A DNA stretch of 64,000 nt from positions 1,488,001-1,552,000 of the forward strand of contig NZ_CP017480.1 of assembly GCF_001887595.1 (NCBI RefSeq), read 5' to 3'. The DNA comes from Luteibacter rhizovicinus DSM 16549 (GTDB lineage: Bacteria > Pseudomonadota > Gammaproteobacteria > Xanthomonadales > Rhodanobacteraceae). This document shows, piece after piece, positions 1-9,751 of this stretch (positions are counted from its first letter, which is position 1; every line of letters starts with the position of its first letter). The position numbers were made by a program, and so were the translations under genes. The notes below the pieces were generated by a model that had not been told where the DNA came from, made no database searches, and worked only from the letters and a program-made list of their open reading frames with translations.

Positions 1-853
1 CGGGCGAAAGGTCCAACGTGGTGTACTCGCGGATCTGCTGGCGGTAGTACGCCTTGCCGTCCGGCAGCGATTCCGCGGCCAGCGTGGGTCGCGCCTTCGG
101 CACGTACTCGGTGCGGAAGAAGGTCAAGAGCTTGCCGTAGGCGGGAATCACGCCCTGGGCGATCGCGCTGCGTGCGTCGGCGCGAAGCGCTTCGGCGTCC
201 TTGGCAGGCAAGGACTTGGGCAGGGTCTTGAAGGGCTTGTAGAGCGCACTGTCTTCCGGGTTCTTCAGCTCGGCCACGGCAGCGATCGAGACATCGCGTC
301 CATCGAGCACGTCGCGCGGCACGGTGAAGCCACGCGCCAGCCCGAGGCGCATGTTGGCGATTTCCTGATCCATATAGGCCGGAATCTGCCGCACGCGCTC
401 GATGTAGTGCCGGTAGTCCTCGCGCGTGCGCAGGTCGTCGCCATGTAGCACGTAGCCTACGTCGGACCAGAACGCCGAGTCGCTGTTGAACGGCATCTGC
501 CACTGGGCAAAGCGCTGTGCGGCCGCGAGATTGAAGATCTGCTCGTGGTACACCGCGTAGTCCACGCGAACCGTGCCGCTGAGGCTGCGCGGGTCGATGC
601 GATCGAGCTGCGCCAGCACATCGTTCCAGTAAGCCAGGCGCCGCGCCTGGCTGGCGGCATCCACCGTATCCAGCCGACCGTCACCAGGCTGCGCTTCACC
701 CGAGGTGAGGATGCCGGCCTGCCCGTTACGCCAGCTCCATTCCTTCGTATAGATGCCCTTGAAGGCCTCGTCCGGCGACGCGGTGGGCGTGGCGGCGTGG
801 GCGGTAGCGGCGAACATACCGGCGAAGGCGATGGCGCGGATCCAGGGAGACAT
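1..853 (-). CDS. DUF885 family secreted protein (C-terminus outside the window)
   Basis: Reading from 853 leftwards, the frame stays open to the window edge. It gives 284 residues beginning with a signal peptide (hydrophobic stretch ending around ATAHA at residue 20). The last visible part reads GKAYYRQQIREYTT, the motif by which I recognise the DUF885 family of predicted exported metallo-hydrolases; the zinc-binding half lies beyond the window. DUF885 proteins usually run to about 580-620 residues, so about half is present. The start is the only ATG in front of the signal peptide. The next gene upstream on the same strand (WYL regulator, stop at 898) is 44 bp away, so co-transcription is possible. 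The substrate is unknown. Confidence 0.8.
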   Translation of the reverse strand, partial: MSPWIRAIAFAGMFAATAHAATPTASPDEAFKGIYTKEWSWRNGQAGILTSGEAQPGDGRLDTVDAASQARRLAYWNDVLAQLDRIDPRSLSGTVRVDYAVYHEQIFNLAAAQRFAQWQMPFNSDSAFWSDVGYVLHGDDLRTREDYRHYIERVRQIPAYMDQEIANMRLGLARGFTVPRDVLDGRDVSIAAVAELKNPEDSALYKPFKTLPKSLPAKDAEALRADARSAIAQGVIPAYGKLLTFFRTEYVPKARPTLAAESLPDGKAYYRQQIREYTTLDLSP

Positions 854-897
854 GCAGGAGACCGTTGACGGGAAAACCCCGATCATCGCATTCCCGG

Positions 898-1602
898 TCA
901 TTCCAGTCCCGCGTAGTGCCCTCGCATGGTGTCAAGGTAGGCCTTCAGGTCGCGCCCCGGCTGATCGGTAAACGTCTGGCCCTCGTCACGGCAACCCTCG
1001 ATGCGATCGGGACGGAAATTGCGGAACGCCTGTCGATGCCGGCACCAGGTGCCCAGCGTCCACGCGCCACCCCAGAAGGAGAGGCAGAGCGGCTCCACTT
1101 CGCGCGTGGAGGTACGCCCCTCGGCATCGCGGTAGTCCAGGCACAGCACGCAGTGCCCGACGATGGCCGCATGCAGGCGGTCGAGCATCACGGCGACCTG
1201 GTTCTGGAAGGGGTCTCTCCAGATCGGCGCGAAGATCTTCGATTGCGCCGAGCGCTCGCGAAGATCGGGCGGCAGCACCGCCTCGATCTTGATAAGTGCC
1301 GCCTGTGCCTCGCGCGCCAGCCGTTCGCCCGCGAACGCCCGGACGAAGCGGGTGCCGGCCACGAGCGCTTCGAGTTCGTCGGCCGAGAACATCAGCGGTG
1401 GGATGTCCGAACCCTTGCGCAGGACATAGCCGACGCCGGCCTCCCCTTCGATCGGGACACCGGAGAGCTGGAGGTCGGCGACATCGCGATAGACGGTACG
1501 TAACGAGACTTCGAGCGTGCTGGCCAGCTGGCGGGCAGGCAAGGCTGTGCGTCGCCCCCGGAGAGCGTTGATGATGAGGAACAGGCGGTCGGCGCGGCGC
1601 AT
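898..1602 (-). CDS. YafY-type transcriptional regulator (HTH_11 + WYL domain)
   Basis: The 234-residue protein starts with a winged helix-turn-helix (about residues 5-60, MRRADRLFLIINALRG; helix LRTVYRDVADL) typical of YafY/DeoR-like regulators. A WYL domain follows in the second half, with the sequence WTLGTWC near residue 180 in place of the eponymous W-Y-L. Family members bind DNA and sense a ligand, sometimes a nucleic acid, through the WYL fold. It lies 69 bp downstream of the glutathione transferase gene on the same strand, with a strong hairpin between them. It could therefore regulate that operon or itself; this is inference. The full length matches single-WYL family members. Confidence 0.88.
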   Translation of the reverse strand: MRRADRLFLIINALRGRRTALPARQLASTLEVSLRTVYRDVADLQLSGVPIEGEAGVGYVLRKGSDIPPLMFSADELEALVAGTRFVRAFAGERLAREAQAALIKIEAVLPPDLRERSAQSKIFAPIWRDPFQNQVAVMLDRLHAAIVGHCVLCLDYRDAEGRTSTREVEPLCLSFWGGAWTLGTWCRHRQAFRNFRPDRIEGCRDEGQTFTDQPGRDLKAYLDTMRGHYAGLE

Positions 1603-1610
1603 ACCCGAAT

Positions 1611-1643
1611 CATCGCTTCCCGCGCGGCGCGCGGGAAGCGATG
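1611..1643. terminator. Perfect 15-bp-arm hairpin between GST and WYL regulator genes
   Basis: The left arm CATCGCTTCCCGCGC (1611-1625) and right arm GCGCGGGAAGCGATG (1629-1643) are exact complements around a 3-nt loop. It sits between the GST stop (1672) and the WYL-regulator start (1602). There is no T-run on either side, so it is not a textbook rho-independent terminator. It may instead be an attenuating hairpin, mRNA-stabilising structure or operator. Confidence 0.5.
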
Positions 1644-1671
1644 CATGTCATGGCAGCGCATATCCACTCGC

Positions 1672-2310
1672 TCACGCGACCGCGAGGGTCTGCGCGCGAG
1701 CCAGGGCGGCGTCCTGCCCGGTGGCGCGGCAGATGGCCGGCCGGGCCATCAGGCGGGCCACGTAAGCCTCGAACACATCGCGACGCGGCACGATGCCGAA
1801 GCGCATGGTCCAGTCCAGGGCGCTGGCCCAGAGGATGTCCGCGGCGGTGAACCGATCGCCGAACATCCAGGGACCCGTAGCCAGCTGGGCCTCGAGCATG
1901 TCCATGACCGTATCGAAGTCGCCGTAGGGGCAGGTCGAGGTCGGCGCCGGCTCGTGTTTCATGAAGCGGTCCATCACCGCCGGCTCGAAGCAGGAGCCGT
2001 AGAAGGACAGCCAGCGCAGGTACGGACCGCGCAGCGGATCGCCAAGGCCAGGCGCGAGGCCAGCTTCCGGGAACAGGTCGGCGAGGTAGGTGAAGATCGC
2101 CGGCCGTTCGGTGACCAGGCCACCCAGGTGCTCGATGGCGGGCACCTTGCCCATCGGATTGACCTTCAGATACGCCGGCTGGCGCTGCTCGCCCTCGACC
2201 AGGTTCATCACATGGATGTCGTACTGCGCGCCCAGCTCCTCGAGCAGCATCAGGGTGCTTCCCGAACGGCTGTTCGGCGCGTGGTGGAACTTGATCCGAC
2301 TGGCATTCAT
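1672..2310 (-). CDS. Glutathione S-transferase family protein
   Basis: A 212-residue protein with a thioredoxin-like N-terminal domain: [15 protein letters not shown] places a Ser at the usual catalytic start of helix 1, and [11 protein letters not shown] carries the cis-Pro of the glutathione-binding site. An all-helical C-terminal domain follows, with [12 protein letters not shown] matching the conserved GST N-capping segment. It probably conjugates or transfers glutathione in the cytosol; the substrate is unknown. Its ATG overlaps the stop of the upstream small gene as ATGA, so translation is probably coupled. The next gene downstream is a WYL regulator. Confidence 0.9.
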   Translation of the reverse strand: MNASRIKFHHAPNSRSGSTLMLLEELGAQYDIHVMNLVEGEQRQPAYLKVNPMGKVPAIEHLGGLVTERPAIFTYLADLFPEAGLAPGLGDPLRGPYLRWLSFYGSCFEPAVMDRFMKHEPAPTSTCPYGDFDTVMDMLEAQLATGPWMFGDRFTAADILWASALDWTMRFGIVPRRDVFEAYVARLMARPAICRATGQDAALARAQTLAVA

Positions 2311-2492
2311 GCGTGTAACTCCCTGGTGGTCTTGGTGGCGATCTTCGAAGCCGGCCTGGCGGGCGCGGAGCCGTTACGTGGCAACGGCAGCCGCCCGTCG
2401 TTGGGCGCGAACCGGTATTGCCCATCCATCAACAGTCCCCGGCGCCCGAGCGGCGCGTAGAGCACGGCGACACGATCGAGAAAACGATTCAT
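2307..2492 (-). CDS. Small basic protein coupled to GST
   Basis: This frame codes for 61 residues beginning [19 protein letters not shown] and ending in a Lys/Arg-rich tail. Evidence that it is real: a strong ribosome site (GGGAGGGAAG) just before the ATG, and a 4-bp ATGA overlap with the GST start. No signal peptide or domain was recognised. The frame is open further upstream, but that stretch lacks a better ribosome site and would run through the palindrome at 2536-2569. The role is unknown; the context suggests it is made together with the transferase. Confidence 0.55.
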   Translation of the reverse strand: MNRFLDRVAVLYAPLGRRGLLMDGQYRFAPNDGRLPLPRNGSAPARPASKIATKTTRELHA

Positions 2493-2535
2493 GCGACTTC
2501 CCTCCCCGTTGCTTCGGTAGAGGGACAGTCTGCGC

Positions 2536-2569
2536 GAGGGCTGCTGACAGCGTTCTGTCAGCAGCCCTC
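2536..2569. promoter_or_regulatory. Perfect 34-bp palindrome between GST operon and fbp
   Basis: The arms GAGGGCTGCTGACAG (2536-2550) and CTGTCAGCAGCCCTC (2555-2569) pair perfectly across the 4-nt centre CGTT. The element lies in the divergent intergenic region, 44 bp upstream of the small-gene start and 57 bp upstream of fbp. A terminator makes no sense at this spot because both genes point away. A regulator-binding site is more likely, and the nearby WYL regulator is a candidate partner by position only. Confidence 0.55.
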
Positions 2570-2626
2570 TGGCGCCGTTCACCCGGCACCCGGACAATGG
2601 GTGGTTTAGCGCCTGAGTCCGTCCCG

Positions 2627-3652
<1,026 letters not shown>

Positions 3653-3660
3653 AGCAACGA

Positions 3661-3686
3661 CCGGGCGGCGTCCTGCCGCCCGGTTT
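3661..3686 (+). terminator. Rho-independent terminator after fbp
   Basis: The stem CCGGGCGGC (3661-3669) pairs with GCCGCCCGG (3675-3683) across a 5-nt loop, followed by TTT. It starts 8 bp after the fbp stop codon. Confidence 0.8.
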
Positions 3687-3758
3687 CCGCCACTTACCTG
3701 TCATTCGTGCGCCGCGCCGGTGCCCGATGATCCGCCAGCCCCCTCTCGGTCCGCCCTC

Positions 3759-4679
3759 ATGACGCTTCGCGCCCGCACCTGGCTTCCGCTGGTTCTCGCC
3801 ACCCTGCTTTGCGGCTGCTTCGGCGGCACGAAGCCGGATGCCCGTCCGGACAACGCCGTGCCCGTGCTGGCCGCCAAGCCGCGGATTGGCCTGGCGCTCG
3901 GCGGCGGTGCCGCCAAGGGCTTCGCCCATATCGGCGTGATCAAGATGCTGGAAGCCAGCGGCATCCATGTGGACGTGGTCTCCGGCACCAGCGCCGGCAG
4001 CGTCGTGGGCGTCCTCTACGCCAGCGGCATGGATGCCTTCCAGCTGCAGGAAACGGCCTTCTCGCTGGACGAAGGCAAGATCCGCGACGTTCGCTTCTTC
4101 TCCGGCGGCATGGTGCAGGGCCAGAAGCTGCAGGATTACGTCAACGACCTGCTGAAGAACACGCCGATCGAGAAGCTGCACACGCCGTTCGCCGCGGTGG
4201 CCACCGAACTGGAAACCGGCGAGCGGGCGATCTTCGTCCGCGGCAACGCCGGCCAGGCCGTACGCGCGTCCAGCAGCATTCCCGGGGTGTTCGAGCCGGT
4301 GGAGATCAACGGCAAGCACTTCGTCGACGGCGGCGTAGTCAGTCCCGTGCCCGTCGATGCCGCGCGCCAGCTCGGTGCGGACATCGTGATCGCCGTGGAT
4401 ATCTCGGCACGTCCCGACGGCAACAATCCTGCGGGCATGGTCGGCATCGTCGGCCAGTCGATCACCATCATGGGTCGCAAGCTGGCCGAGCAGGAGCTTG
4501 GCCGTGCGGATATCGTGATTCGGCCGAAGGTCGGTCAGATCGGCCCGACCGACTTCGACCAGAAGAACGTGGCCATCCTCGAGGGCGAGCGTGCCGCGCT
4601 CGCCGCCATTCCTTCAATCAAGGCAAAGATCGCCGAGAAGACGGCCGCCATGGGCAAACCGCCGGTTCCCGCACACTGA
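3759..4679 (+). CDS. Patatin-like phospholipase lipoprotein (RssA/NTE-like)
   Basis: The 306-residue protein carries the full patatin signature: oxyanion-hole loop GGGAAKGFAHIG (about residues 48-59), nucleophile elbow GTSAG (Ser78) and dyad aspartate in VDGGVVSPVPV (Asp190). It should hydrolyse acyl esters of phospholipids or lysophospholipids. The start at ATG 3759 yields a lipoprotein signal peptide (hydrophobic core, then LLCGC with Cys20 as lipidation site). An upstream GTG at 3720 would spoil that signal. Cys at lipobox position -2 is unusual but tolerable. It is probably anchored in the periplasm. It converges with the cytochrome gene, 10 bp apart. Confidence 0.9.
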   Translation: MTLRARTWLPLVLATLLCGCFGGTKPDARPDNAVPVLAAKPRIGLALGGGAAKGFAHIGVIKMLEASGIHVDVVSGTSAGSVVGVLYASGMDAFQLQETAFSLDEGKIRDVRFFSGGMVQGQKLQDYVNDLLKNTPIEKLHTPFAAVATELETGERAIFVRGNAGQAVRASSSIPGVFEPVEINGKHFVDGGVVSPVPVDAARQLGADIVIAVDISARPDGNNPAGMVGIVGQSITIMGRKLAEQELGRADIVIRPKVGQIGPTDFDQKNVAILEGERAALAAIPSIKAKIAEKTAAMGKPPVPAH

Positions 4680-4689
4680 CCGATTCGCT

Positions 4690-5994
4690 TTACAGGTCGC
4701 GTCGCTTGGCCACGTCGTCCGCCGTGACCGTCCCTTGCTTGCCACCGAAGTGCCCGATCACGAAGTTGGCCAGCGCGGCCACTTCGGGATCGCTGTAACC
4801 CTGCCCGAAGGCTGGCATGTAGACGTCCGTTTCGCCGATGCGCATGGTCACCCCATGCAGGATCGCCTGCGTGACATTCAGACCCTTCGGATCGTTGACG
4901 CCACGCGTTCCGGCCAGACCGGCATAGGGGGTCTGCTGGCCCGCGCCATTCCACTGGTGACAGCTGGCACAGGCGCCTTCGAACAGGCGTCGGCCCTCCG
5001 CGTTCACCCCTTCCACGTCACCACCCGGCGCGACGGCGGTGGATGCCACCATGGCCTTCGGTGCCGTATCGACCATGATCGGATCCTTGCCCTCGCGAGC
5101 CGGAACCGTACGTAGCCAGGTCACCAGTGCCGCGGTGTCTTCCGGCTTCAGGAACTGCAGGCTGTGTGCGACGGCCTCGCCCATCGGGCCCATGGCCGAA
5201 GCGTGTCCTTCGGTATGCCCCGTACGCAGGTACTGCGTCAGCGCTTCGTCACTCCATTTGCCGACGCCATGCGTTGGGTCGGATGTGATGTTCCACGCGC
5301 GCCAGCCCTGCAGCTCCGCCCCGGCCAACGACTCGCCGTGCTTCAGGCCGAAGCCCAGGTTGCGCGGCGTGTGGCATTCCGCGCAGTGACCGAGCGGACC
5401 GGCAAGATAAGCGCCGGCGTTCCACTCGGGCGTTTTCGACGGATCGTTCTGGAAGCGCTGGCTGCGGAAGAACGCCGCGTTCCAAAAACCCATTGCCCAG
5501 CGCTGGTTGAAGGGGAAACCGAGATCGTTGGGCCGCTCCGGCTGATTCACCTTCGGCAGCGTGAACAGGTAGGCCTTGATCGCCAGCACGTCTGCACGGC
5601 TGAGCTGGGTGTATGCGGTGTACGGGAAGGCCGGATAAAGATGCTTGCCGTCCTTGCGCACGCCCTCGCGTACGGCCCGCACGAAGTCGTCGTCGCTCCA
5701 GCTGCCGATGCCGGTCTCGACATCCGCCGTGATGTTGGAGGAGTAGATGGTGCCGAAAGGCAGCTTGAACGGCAGGCCGCCGGCGAAGGCTTTACCGGTC
5801 TCCGGAACGGTATGGCAGGCGATGCAGTCGGCCGCGCGTGCCAGGTATTCGCCCCGTACCACCGGATCGGCATTCGAGGGCGCACCGGCGATAATGGGTG
5901 ACGTACCGTCGGCCGAGTCCGTTCGATTGAGGGCGAAGTACGCCACCGTGCCAATGATCAGGAGCAGCACGACGAGGATGAGGAAGCGCTTCAT
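4690..5994 (-). CDS. Tri-haem cytochrome c subunit of molybdenum hydroxylase / alcohol dehydrogenase type
   Basis: A 434-residue protein with an N-terminal membrane anchor or signal (residues about 4-20) and three haem-binding CxxCH motifs: CIACH (57-61), CAECH (204-208) and CASCH (342-346). The architecture is that of the cytochrome subunit of membrane alcohol/gluconate dehydrogenases. Its ATG overlaps the stop of the molybdopterin subunit gene by 4 bp. It therefore most likely takes electrons from that enzyme in the periplasm and passes them to the quinone pool or terminal oxidase. The haem-binding role is seen directly; the electron path is inferred. Confidence 0.92.
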   Translation of the reverse strand: MKRFLILVVLLLIIGTVAYFALNRTDSADGTSPIIAGAPSNADPVVRGEYLARAADCIACHTVPETGKAFAGGLPFKLPFGTIYSSNITADVETGIGSWSDDDFVRAVREGVRKDGKHLYPAFPYTAYTQLSRADVLAIKAYLFTLPKVNQPERPNDLGFPFNQRWAMGFWNAAFFRSQRFQNDPSKTPEWNAGAYLAGPLGHCAECHTPRNLGFGLKHGESLAGAELQGWRAWNITSDPTHGVGKWSDEALTQYLRTGHTEGHASAMGPMGEAVAHSLQFLKPEDTAALVTWLRTVPAREGKDPIMVDTAPKAMVASTAVAPGGDVEGVNAEGRRLFEGACASCHQWNGAGQQTPYAGLAGTRGVNDPKGLNVTQAILHGVTMRIGETDVYMPAFGQGYSDPEVAALANFVIGHFGGKQGTVTADDVAKRRDL

Positions 5995-8264
5995 GCGACG
6001 TCTCCCTTTCCGGTCCCGATCTCGGCGACGTGTTTGAGGGCCTCGGCCGATTCCACCAGCGACGTGCGCGTCACCGGAAGCTCGCTGAGGCGCACGCCGG
6101 TGGCGGCGTAGATCGCATTGGCGAGCGCGGGCGCCGCGATGGCCGTGCCAACCTCACCGAGCCCGCCCGGCGACTCGCTGCTGTTCACGGTGTACACCTC
6201 CATCACCGGCGCTTCGTTGATACGCAACGTGCGGTAATCGTGGAAGTTGCTCTGCTCGATCATGCCGTCCTTGAGCGTGATGCCGTTGAACATCGCCGCA
6301 CTCAGTCCGAATAACAGTCCGCCCTGCACCTGCGCCTGGATGGAGCTCGGATTGATGGCGATGCCGACATCGACCGCGACCACCGCGCGACGCAGACGCA
6401 GCACGCCTTGCGCGGTGACTTCGACCTCGACGATGGCGCAGACATGGCTGCCGAACGGCGACGCCACCGCGATGCCGCGGCCGACCCGTGCAGGCAACGG
6501 CTGCCGGCCCCAGCCGATCTTCTCCGCGGCGAGGTCCAGCACGCCGAGCGGTCGCGAGCCCGGCTTCATCAGCGAGCGTCGGTAGGCGAGTGGATCTTTT
6601 CCGGCGGTTTGCGCCAGATGATCGATGAAGCTCTCGACGATGAACAGGTTGTGGGTGGGCCCGACACCACGCCACCAGCCGACCACGAGGCCGGGCGGCA
6701 TCTCGTGACGCACCCATTCCACGAGCACGTTATCCATGTCATAGGGCAGGTCCGCCGCCGATTCGATGGCGTCGCTGTCCATGCCGTCCTTGCCCATGGC
6801 CGCCGGCAACCAGCGCCCGAGCACGGTACCGCTGGTAATGCGGTGCTTCCATGACGTCGGCTTGCCGTCGTCGCCGAGGGTGGCCGAGATGCGATCGAAG
6901 TAGAGCGGGCGAACGCGATCGTGACGAATGTCCTCCTCGCGACTCCAGATCACTTTCAGCGGATACGCCACCTGTTTGGCGAAGGCGACCGCCTGCTCGA
7001 CCTGGTCGGTTTCCAGGCGCCGGCCGAAGCCACCGCCGAGGTATTGGTTGTTGACCGTCACCGCCTCCAGCGGAATGCCACAGATGCGTGCGGCCTCCTT
7101 CTGCACACGCGTGGGCACCTGGGTCCCCGTCCAGACCTCGCACTTGCCCGGGGTGACGTGCACCGTGGCGTTGAGCGGTTCCATCGGCGCATGCGCCAGC
7201 ATCGGCGAGACGAAGGTCATCTCGACGGCCTTGCCGCCGGCCGCCGCCTCACCTTTCGGCTGGCGGCCGACGAGTGCCGGACCCGTGCGTGAGCTTTCCT
7301 GCAGCGCACCGACCAGGGTGGCGGTATCCAGGTGCGCGTTGACACCCTTCCGCCATTCGATCTCCAGCGCATCCAGGCCACGATGGGCGGCCCAGTAGTG
7401 CTCGCCAACCACGGCGACGGCGTTGTCGAGTTTGATCACGTCGATGACACCGGGAATCGCGCGCGCCTTGGTGTCGTCGACGCTGCCGAGGGTGCCGGCC
7501 AGTTCGGGACTCGTGCGCACCGCCGCGTACTTCATGCCCGGCACTTTCACGTCGATGCCGAACTGCGTGCCGCCGTTGACTTTGTCGGGAGAATCCACAC
7601 GGCGCAACGGCTTGCCGATGACGGTGAAATCTTTGGGATCCTTCAGCGTGACGGTTGCCGGCTGCGGCAACTTTCCTGCCGCTTCCGCCACGGCACCGAA
7701 GCCGAGCGTGCGACCGGAGGCAGCGTGGGTGATCGTGCCGCGCGCCACCGAACAGCTGGCAGGATCGACATGCCATTGCGCGGCGGCGGCAGCGACGAGC
7801 ATCTCGCGGGCAACCGCACCCGCCTCGCGCAGCGACTGCCATTGCCCGCGCGTGCTCGTCGAGCCACCAGTGATCTGGCCGCCGCCGAGCAAGGCGATCC
7901 CGTAGAGCGCATCGCTCGCGATCGAATGCTCGACCTTGATCTGGTCGAGCCCGACACCGAGCTCTTCGGCGAGCATCATCGAGATGCCGGTATAGATGGC
8001 CTGGCCCATTTCCGCGCTAGGCATCACCAGTCGCACGCTGCCATCGGCATCGATGCGAATGAATGCATTCGGAGCGAAGGGCGGATTGCCATCCGCTGCG
8101 GCGGCCGCCTCATCCGCCGCCTGCCGGCGTGGATTCATCTGGGCAACGGCAGGACCGAGGCCCGCCGTCCACAGGAAGGCGACGGCGAGGCCGCCGCCTG
8201 CCAGTTTCATCACGGCACGTCGACCGCTGTCGATGTCGGTGTCGGGGGGCATGCGCGTCTTCAT
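5991..8264 (-). CDS. Xanthine dehydrogenase family molybdopterin-binding subunit (isoquinoline 1-oxidoreductase beta-like)
   Basis: The 757-residue large subunit starts with a Tat-type signal ([13 protein letters not shown], twin Arg at 15-16, then a hydrophobic core ending PAVAQ), so a folded, cofactor-loaded enzyme is exported to the periplasm. It has the split aldehyde-oxidase/molybdopterin-binding layout of the IorB group, with [11 protein letters not shown] and [15 protein letters not shown], the latter carrying the catalytic Glu region near the C-terminus. It oxidises an aldehyde or N-heterocycle; the substrate cannot be told. It overlaps the 2Fe-2S subunit gene upstream and the cytochrome gene downstream by 4 bp each, indicating tight translational coupling. 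Confidence 0.93.
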   Translation of the reverse strand: MKTRMPPDTDIDSGRRAVMKLAGGGLAVAFLWTAGLGPAVAQMNPRRQAADEAAAAADGNPPFAPNAFIRIDADGSVRLVMPSAEMGQAIYTGISMMLAEELGVGLDQIKVEHSIASDALYGIALLGGGQITGGSTSTRGQWQSLREAGAVAREMLVAAAAAQWHVDPASCSVARGTITHAASGRTLGFGAVAEAAGKLPQPATVTLKDPKDFTVIGKPLRRVDSPDKVNGGTQFGIDVKVPGMKYAAVRTSPELAGTLGSVDDTKARAIPGVIDVIKLDNAVAVVGEHYWAAHRGLDALEIEWRKGVNAHLDTATLVGALQESSRTGPALVGRQPKGEAAAGGKAVEMTFVSPMLAHAPMEPLNATVHVTPGKCEVWTGTQVPTRVQKEAARICGIPLEAVTVNNQYLGGGFGRRLETDQVEQAVAFAKQVAYPLKVIWSREEDIRHDRVRPLYFDRISATLGDDGKPTSWKHRITSGTVLGRWLPAAMGKDGMDSDAIESAADLPYDMDNVLVEWVRHEMPPGLVVGWWRGVGPTHNLFIVESFIDHLAQTAGKDPLAYRRSLMKPGSRPLGVLDLAAEKIGWGRQPLPARVGRGIAVASPFGSHVCAIVEVEVTAQGVLRLRRAVVAVDVGIAINPSSIQAQVQGGLLFGLSAAMFNGITLKDGMIEQSNFHDYRTLRINEAPVMEVYTVNSSESPGGLGEVGTAIAAPALANAIYAATGVRLSELPVTRTSLVESAEALKHVAEIGTGKGDVA

Positions 8265-8755
8265 GCGGCGCTCCCGTCGACGAGGACCTGGAGACCCTGG
8301 GGCTGACCTGTCGCTGCCTGTTTAATGGCCTCACGGATACGCACGTAGGTGCCGCAACGACAGATGTTGCCGGCCATCGCGGTATCGATGTCCTGGTCGG
8401 TCGGGTTCGGCGTGCGCGCCAGCAGCGCCGTCGCGGACATGATCTGCCCCGACTGGCAATAACCACACTGCACGACGTCGACGGCCAGCCAGGCCTGTTG
8501 CACCTTCGCCCCTTCGGGCGTCTGGCCGATCGCTTCGATGGTGGTCACGGCGCGATCGCCCACGGCCGACACGGGCAGCTGGCAGGAACGGACGGGCTGG
8601 CCATCCAGGTGCACCGTGCAGGCACCGCACTGCGCGATGCCGCAACCGAACTTCGTGCCGGTCAGGCCGATCACGTCGCGCAACACCCAGAGCAACGGCA
8701 TATCCGGCGGGACGTCGGCCTGACGTTCCTCGCCATTCACGCGCAACGTAACCAT
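8261..8755 (-). CDS. (2Fe-2S)-binding small subunit of molybdenum hydroxylase
   Basis: A 164-residue protein with both iron-sulfur clusters expected in this family. The plant-ferredoxin type cluster uses Cys38, Cys43, Cys46 and Cys58 (CGIAQCGAC...C). The helical-domain cluster uses Cys97, Cys100, Cys132 and Cys134 (CGYC...CRC). It relays electrons from the molybdenum centre to the cytochrome subunit. The start at 8755 ([10 protein letters not shown]) is chosen because GAGGAAAA stands just upstream and because the family begins there; a longer reading from 8803 adds a low-quality leader. First gene of a three-gene operon. Confidence 0.93.
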   Translation of the reverse strand: MVTLRVNGEERQADVPPDMPLLWVLRDVIGLTGTKFGCGIAQCGACTVHLDGQPVRSCQLPVSAVGDRAVTTIEAIGQTPEGAKVQQAWLAVDVVQCGYCQSGQIMSATALLARTPNPTDQDIDTAMAGNICRCGTYVRIREAIKQAATGQPQGLQVLVDGSAA

Positions 8756-8887
8756 AGATTTTCCTCGGCTGGTGGGGCGCGAGGGCCCCATTGGCTGACT
8801 CACAAACAGGCTGTCAGGTTACGCCGAATATCACGCTTTGCATGCGGCCGGAATCCACGTATTTGGACCAAACCACCGCCGTGGAGG
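8756..8887 (-). promoter_or_regulatory. Upstream region of the molybdenum hydroxylase operon
   Basis: A 132-bp gap between the 2Fe-2S gene start and the TetR stop. It must hold the operon promoter unless the operon is read from the TetR gene. No clean -10/-35 pair or strong palindrome was recognised. Confidence 0.3.
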
Positions 8888-9472
8888 TCAACCCGCTTCG
8901 ATCAATTCCAGCGCGGACTGACGGCCCAGCGCAAGGATCTCGTCCGACAGGGCCGGCTCGGCCACGGCGCGCGACAGCGACAACGAGCCAACCATCGAGG
9001 CGAACACCGCCATCGACAGCGTGCGGCGACGCTTGCCGCGGACCGTATCCGGCAGCGTGCCGGCGATCACATCGACCATCTCGCTGAAGCCCTCGGTGAA
9101 GGCGGCCCGGGTCTCGACGGGCCGGCGGCCCATCTCGGCCGACAGTGCCGCGGCGACGCAGCCAGTCTCCGGATGGTCGCGATGGTCCACCGAGAGATAC
9201 CCGTTGACCAGCGCCCGGTACCCCTCGCCGCGAGAGGCGGCGATGCGCGCGGCCATCCGTTCGGCGGCGCTGCTGGCACCATTGGCGACGCTCTCCCGGA
9301 CGAGGTCTTCCTTCGACCCGAAGTGGTTGTAGAAACCACCCTGGGTCAGGCCGACGTCGTTCATCAGGCTGACCACGCCGACGGCATCGATACCGTCGGC
9401 ACGAAAACGTTCGGAGGCGGCTTCGACGATCTTCTGTCGAGTCTGCTCCTTGTGACCTTTCTCGTAACGCAT
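8888..9472 (-). CDS. TetR/AcrR family transcriptional regulator
   Basis: A 194-residue one-component regulator. The N-terminal helix-turn-helix spans about residues 9-55 (TRQKIVEAASERF ... LTQGGFYNHFGSKEDL), followed by an all-helical ligand domain with a conserved GCVAAALSAEMGR segment. The start at ATG 9472 has GGGAG at good spacing; a GTG six bases earlier has too short a spacing. It is very similar in plan to the second TetR at 18185. It lies upstream of, and in the same direction as, the molybdenum hydroxylase operon, and divergent from the chitinase, so either could be its target. Confidence 0.92.
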   Translation of the reverse strand: MRYEKGHKEQTRQKIVEAASERFRADGIDAVGVVSLMNDVGLTQGGFYNHFGSKEDLVRESVANGASSAAERMAARIAASRGEGYRALVNGYLSVDHRDHPETGCVAAALSAEMGRRPVETRAAFTEGFSEMVDVIAGTLPDTVRGKRRRTLSMAVFASMVGSLSLSRAVAEPALSDEILALGRQSALELIEAG

Positions 9473-9489
9473 GCTCACTTACTCCCATC

Positions 9490-9530
9490 GGGGACGTCGT
9501 CCCCTGCCCGTGAGCCGATTGTAACCAATC
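9490..9530. promoter_or_regulatory. Two inverted repeats upstream of TetR, candidate operators
   Basis: GGGGAC-GTC-GTCCCC (9490-9504) and GATTG-TAAC-CAATC (9517-9530) lie 18-58 bp upstream of the TetR start, where autoregulatory TetR sites usually sit. The remaining divergent region up to the chitinase start at 9752 shows no gene. Regulator binding is inferred from position and symmetry only. Confidence 0.35.
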
Positions 9531-9751
9531 CTTGCGGGTTGAAATGTCGGTTGTCATGGTGCGGTGCGGCGTGTCGCGTACTCGTTGAAATTCACAGCTT
9601 TGCTGAAAGTGACGCCGTGCTGCGCTCCGCGCGCAGATGGCCACGGGAAATCAGACATATCCGATATTCGCCGCCAAATGTGGCCGAATACTCTGGTCAC
9701 GCACTGCCATGGCGCAGCGCATCCAGAAGACATCGCCGCATGGAGGCCAAC

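Noticed and set aside
2090..2626. Upstream extension of the fbp frame
   Set aside because: It runs through the GST gene and the palindrome. Family N-termini begin at the ATG 2627 region.
8063..9751. Extension of the chitinase frame far upstream (to 8063)
   Set aside because: It would run antisense through the 2Fe-2S and TetR genes. The signal peptide and ribosome site fix the start at 9752.
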